DNA of 64,000 bases from CAZLDI01 sp964558415 (GTDB lineage: Bacteria; Chloroflexota; Dehalococcoidia; SM23-28-2; RBG-16-64-32): assembly GCA_964558415.1 (NCBI GenBank), contig CAZLDI010000009.1, positions 55,676 to 119,675 of the forward strand, given 5' to 3'. Numbering within the stretch: the first letter of the stretch is position 1; every line of letters starts with the position of its first letter. Under the pieces are notes generated by a model, which ran no database searches, was not told the DNA's origin, and saw only the letters and a program-made list of their open reading frames with translations. Positions 61,538 to 64,000 of this stretch are shown here, piece after piece. A program made the position numbers and the translations under genes.

Positions 61538-62164
61538 ATGAAGCGCCTCTTCCTCCCACTCACAATCGCTGTTACTGCGGGCCTGCTGTGGGCCAGCGTC
61601 ACGCCGGCGCATGCCTGCTCGTGCGCGGTGCGTCCCGTTTCGGAGCGGGTGGACTTCTACAGTCACGTTGTCGTCGGGAGCGTGCTGCGGCTGACAGACG
61701 ACCTGGGGAACGAGTTCCCTGATAAAGACGCGGTCGTGTCCGTTGAGCGCTACCTGAAGGGCCTGGGCTCTCGAGACATCGTCGTAGACGACCCTGTCGG
61801 CGATGCCGACTGCGGCTTCTTCGGCGAAGCGTCGGTGGGCGAGCGCTACGTCCTCTTCCTGAGCAATGACGACATCTTCGGCAAGGGTGACGATGCGTCG
61901 CTGCATACACACCTCTGCGCGGGCAACGAGCTCGCCTCGGACGCCTTCGTCGCGGAGGTGGAGGCGATCACGGGCGCCGGTGTGGTGCCGACAGGCGACG
62001 GGCCGTACCACGGCCCGTTCGTCCCGCCTGACGATAGCGAGCCGCTCAGCGAGGAAGCGGACAGCGGCGGGTTCCCGTACTTCCCGGCCGCCATCGCCGC
62101 TGTCCTCGGCCCCCTGGCGTTCGTGTTGGGGGCGTCGTTCGTCTGGCGGCGGCGCGGGGCGTAG
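61538..62164 (+). CDS. Secreted Cys-X-Cys protein with C-terminal anchor, copy 3
   Basis: A 208-aa paralogue. Signal peptide ends TPAHA before CSC (Cys27, Cys29). VVSVERYLKGLGSRDIVVDD, DCGFFGEASVGERYVLFL with cysteine, and CAGNEL follow the same order. The C-terminal part is FPYFPAAIAAVLGPLAFVLG then SFVWRRR. It starts 58 nt after copy 2; no good ribosome-binding site is visible before the ATG, so the start is less sure. Confidence 0.7.
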   Translation: MKRLFLPLTIAVTAGLLWASVTPAHACSCAVRPVSERVDFYSHVVVGSVLRLTDDLGNEFPDKDAVVSVERYLKGLGSRDIVVDDPVGDADCGFFGEASVGERYVLFLSNDDIFGKGDDASLHTHLCAGNELASDAFVAEVEAITGAGVVPTGDGPYHGPFVPPDDSEPLSEEADSGGFPYFPAAIAAVLGPLAFVLGASFVWRRRGA

Positions 62165-62404
62165 GGCGACTTCGAACAGCTAGCCGCCTTCTCAATCGAA
62201 GGGTGCTGGGGCGCAGCGCGCGAGACGACGGCGCGTGATTCAGCGGGCGAGATGGCGTACGGACGCCGCCCGTGATCCGATTGCGGCGTGTGCTGCCCGG
62301 ACGGGCCCATATTGGGCGCCCCTACCGTGCGTGGGGACCGCAGACGCCCGAAATCCGCCGCGAGGGTCGCACCTACGAAGGGGGCGTCGTATCATTTGCT
62401 CGTC

Positions 62405-63412
62405 ATGCCGCTTCCCCTCGCTGAGGCCGCTGTCGAGGATCTGCGCGTCGCGCACCGTCAACTGCTACGCGTCGTTGATTCGCTTTCGGAGGCGGACTGG
62501 GAGCGGCCCGTGCCGTACGGCGAGTGGACGGTCAAGGACCTCGTCGCGCACACGATCGGGGACATGTCGCCGGGGTGGGCGGGGCTGATCCTGGCGGGGG
62601 TGCTGACGCCGGAGTTCATCGTGGACATGGGGAAGGGGTACGACTCGCGGATGTCGAACGCCGACACCGTCGAAGACAGGCGTCACTTTACGCCCGCGGA
62701 CCTGCGGCAACTGCTGTTCGAGGCGCACGACGCGTCGATCGAGGCCACGCTGCGGCTTGAGGAGAAGCACCTATCGGTGCTCGCCTACGCGGTGCCGATG
62801 GGGCCGGAGTACGACCTGCGGGTGGAGGACTTTCTGTGGCGGGGCGCGCACGACCGCCAGCACGCGGACGACATCGAGCGAGCGCTCAAGGTTGACTACA
62901 CGCCCTCGAAGCTTGCGTTCGTGCCGGAGATCGAGCGAAAGATGCGCTGGATAGTGCTGAGCCAGGAGACGTTCCTGCGCGCGCTTTACTCCGTCGCCGA
63001 CGACGTCTGGGACGAGGAGTCGCCGCTCTGTCAGGGCTGGACGTACCATGAGGTCGCGGCGCACGTCGCTTCGAACGAGACGCGCAGGCAGACGCGGCTG
63101 CGCTCGGCGCTGGGCGAGGCGCCGCCGGCGGAGCTGGACGCCGTCAACGACATCGACGGCTGGAACGCGTCGGCCACCGCGGAGCGCCGGGGCCGCTCTG
63201 TGCGGGAGCTGGCCGACGAGTTCGTCGCGGGCTGCGACGGGACGATGCAGGTGCTGGGCCGGTTTACGGCGCAGACGATTGGCAATGAGGTGACGCTTGG
63301 TGGAGGAGGCACGGTGCCTGCGCTGGAGTTCATCACCCGCGTATCGAAGCACACGTCGCGGCATGCGGGGCAGCTGGTGCCGGGGAGCCGGGCGCGACGG
63401 GCGGGTGGGTGA
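62405..63412 (+). CDS. Tandem DinB/maleylpyruvate-isomerase-like protein
   Basis: A 335-aa protein with two four-helix DinB-like domains: about 5-160 with GEWTVKDLVAHTIGD and WRGAHDRQHADD, and 175-335 with GWTYHEVAAHVASNE and ITRVSKHTSRHAGQ. Each carries the metal triad of one His in helix 2 and HXXXH in helix 4. Such proteins act as thiol-dependent isomerases or S-transferases. Family members normally have one domain; this is a fused duplicate. ATG 62405 is the first good start. Confidence 0.8.
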   Translation: MPLPLAEAAVEDLRVAHRQLLRVVDSLSEADWERPVPYGEWTVKDLVAHTIGDMSPGWAGLILAGVLTPEFIVDMGKGYDSRMSNADTVEDRRHFTPADLRQLLFEAHDASIEATLRLEEKHLSVLAYAVPMGPEYDLRVEDFLWRGAHDRQHADDIERALKVDYTPSKLAFVPEIERKMRWIVLSQETFLRALYSVADDVWDEESPLCQGWTYHEVAAHVASNETRRQTRLRSALGEAPPAELDAVNDIDGWNASATAERRGRSVRELADEFVAGCDGTMQVLGRFTAQTIGNEVTLGGGGTVPALEFITRVSKHTSRHAGQLVPGSRARRAGG

Positions 63413-63418
63413 CGGGAG

Positions 63419-63614
63419 GCGGGGCTGAAGCCACTGCAGCTACGGGCTATGGGCGTTTCGGCAGGGCTTGGGCAGGGCTAAAGTCGCTGCAGCTACGGGC
63501 TACGGGCTCTTCGGGCCCCGTTCGGGCAGGGCTGAAGCCGCTGCAGCTACGGGTTACGGGATAAGGTCTTTTCGGACCCCGTTCGGGCAGGGCTGAAGCC
63601 GCTGCAGCTACGGG
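63419..63614. repeat. Four-copy degenerate tandem repeat next to sucD
   Basis: The core GGGCTGAAGCCGCTGCAGCTACGGG recurs with CTGCAGC starting at 63434, 63487, 63541 and 63602, so spacing is 53, 54 and 61 nt. Copies 3 and 4 also share the upstream GACC/GCCC-CGTTCGGGCAG. Each core contains an internal CTGCAG palindrome. It starts right after the DinB-like stop and ends at the sucD stop. Confidence 0.75.
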
Positions 63615-63617
63615 CGT

Positions 63618-64000
63618 CTAGGCCGCCAGACCCCGTTCCTTCAACACGGTCTCCGTGACGGCGCCGATCTCAGCGGGCGAGTCGACGATCGTCGCGCCGG
63701 CGGCGCGCAGGGCTTCTTTTTTCGCCTGAGCCGTCCCGGCGGCGCCGACGATGATGGCGCCGGCGTGGCCCATGCGCCGCCCGGGCGGGGCTGTGGCGCC
63801 GGCGATGAAGGCGATCACCGGCTTCTTCATGTCGTTCGCGATGAACTGCGCGGACTGCTGCTCCGCCAGACCGCCGATCTCGCCGATCAGGACGACCGCG
63901 CTGGTGCCGGGGTCTTCGTTGAACATGCGCAAGGCCTCGACCTGTGTGGTCCCGATCACGGGGTCGCCGCCGACGCCGACGCAGGTGCTCTGACCGATCC
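63618..64000 (-). CDS. sucD: Succinyl-CoA synthetase alpha subunit, 3' part (runs off the window)
   Basis: About 127 codons of the C-terminal half are inside the window; the gene continues past base 64000. GQSTCVGVGGDPVIGTT, EDPGTSAVVLIGEIGG and the active-site phosphohistidine region GRRMGHAGAIIVG are typical of SucD. Only the sucC partner on the other strand at 58633 is in the window. The stop abuts the repeat at 63419-63614. Confidence 0.95.
   Translation of the reverse strand, partial: IGQSTCVGVGGDPVIGTTQVEALRMFNEDPGTSAVVLIGEIGGLAEQQSAQFIANDMKKPVIAFIAGATAPPGRRMGHAGAIIVGAAGTAQAKKEALRAAGATIVDSPAEIGAVTETVLKERGLAA

Noticed and set aside
63419..63614. CRISPR-like repeat array
   Set aside because: Only four degenerate units; whole units including the interval are partly conserved and no spacer-like unique sequences or cas genes are seen.

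Overview
This is a dense, high-GC bacterial chromosome segment with mixed strands, many GTG/TTG starts and many 1-8 nt stop/start overlaps. The gene content fits a Chloroflexota-like heterotroph (Dehalococcoidia or SAR202 type): a remA-gmk pair, a T-box leader, a WS/DGAT acyltransferase, LLM flavin oxidoreductases, F420/FMN split-barrel proteins and many acyl/amide hydrolases. The phylum assignment is inference. No phage, plasmid or CRISPR is visible.

0-4.7 kb: oligopeptide/dipeptide-type ABC permeases in the unusual order B-C-B, then a DUF1232 protein, a thioredoxin-type arsenate reductase and a small membrane protein.

4.7-18.9 kb, minus strand: an aromatic amino-acid supercluster read as tyrA-aroA-remA-gmk-lipoprotein-[Trp T-box]-trpS-trpE-methyltransferase-SDR-trpG-cupredoxin-[antitoxin-toxin]-trpD-trpC-trpF-trpB. 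The T-box has specifier UGG and a UGGC bulge that fits tRNA-Trp. Genes from trpS to the cupredoxin abut or overlap, so the T-box should set the entry of the pathway. trpD-C-F-B can also be read from a strong promoter in front of a RelBE-like toxin-antitoxin pair, whose toxin overlaps trpD by ATGA. No trpA is present.

19-29 kb: HD-domain protein, site-2 protease, a conserved protein of uncertain family, a BON-domain protein and a complete branched-chain amino-acid type ABC transporter (substrate-binding protein plus livH, livM, livG, livF), then a TauE/SafE permease, an internally deleted IS481-like element with terminal inverted repeats, and tRNA-Pro(GGG).

29-48.8 kb: catabolic/accessory genes in short operons. 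They include SDRs, a GNAT protein, amidase, VOC protein, a hydrolase quartet (alpha/beta hydrolase, MBL fold, amidohydrolase, alpha/beta hydrolase), WS/DGAT, aquaporin-like channel, LLM oxidoreductase with two hydrolases, an iolG/iolE-like pair, an APH-like kinase and an acyl-CoA dehydrogenase.

49-58.6 kb: dodecin, a degenerate histidine phosphatase, a DUF1295 membrane protein, tRNA-Ser(TGA), an ABC-2 exporter, a stand-alone proteasome-beta-like Ntn hydrolase in a lower-GC patch, and an aminotransferase-M20 amidohydrolase-split barrel-hydrolase operon.

58.6-64 kb: sucC and the 3' end of sucD point at each other across about 3.8 kb that holds three paralogous secreted Cys-X-Cys (TIMP/netrin-like) proteins with a shared C-terminal anchor, a tandem DinB-like protein and a degenerate four-copy repeat. 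This looks like a rearranged sucCD operon. The best candidates for new biology are the toxin-antitoxin-coupled, T-box-controlled trp operon, the Ntn hydrolase, and the anchored Cys-X-Cys family inside the split sucCD locus.
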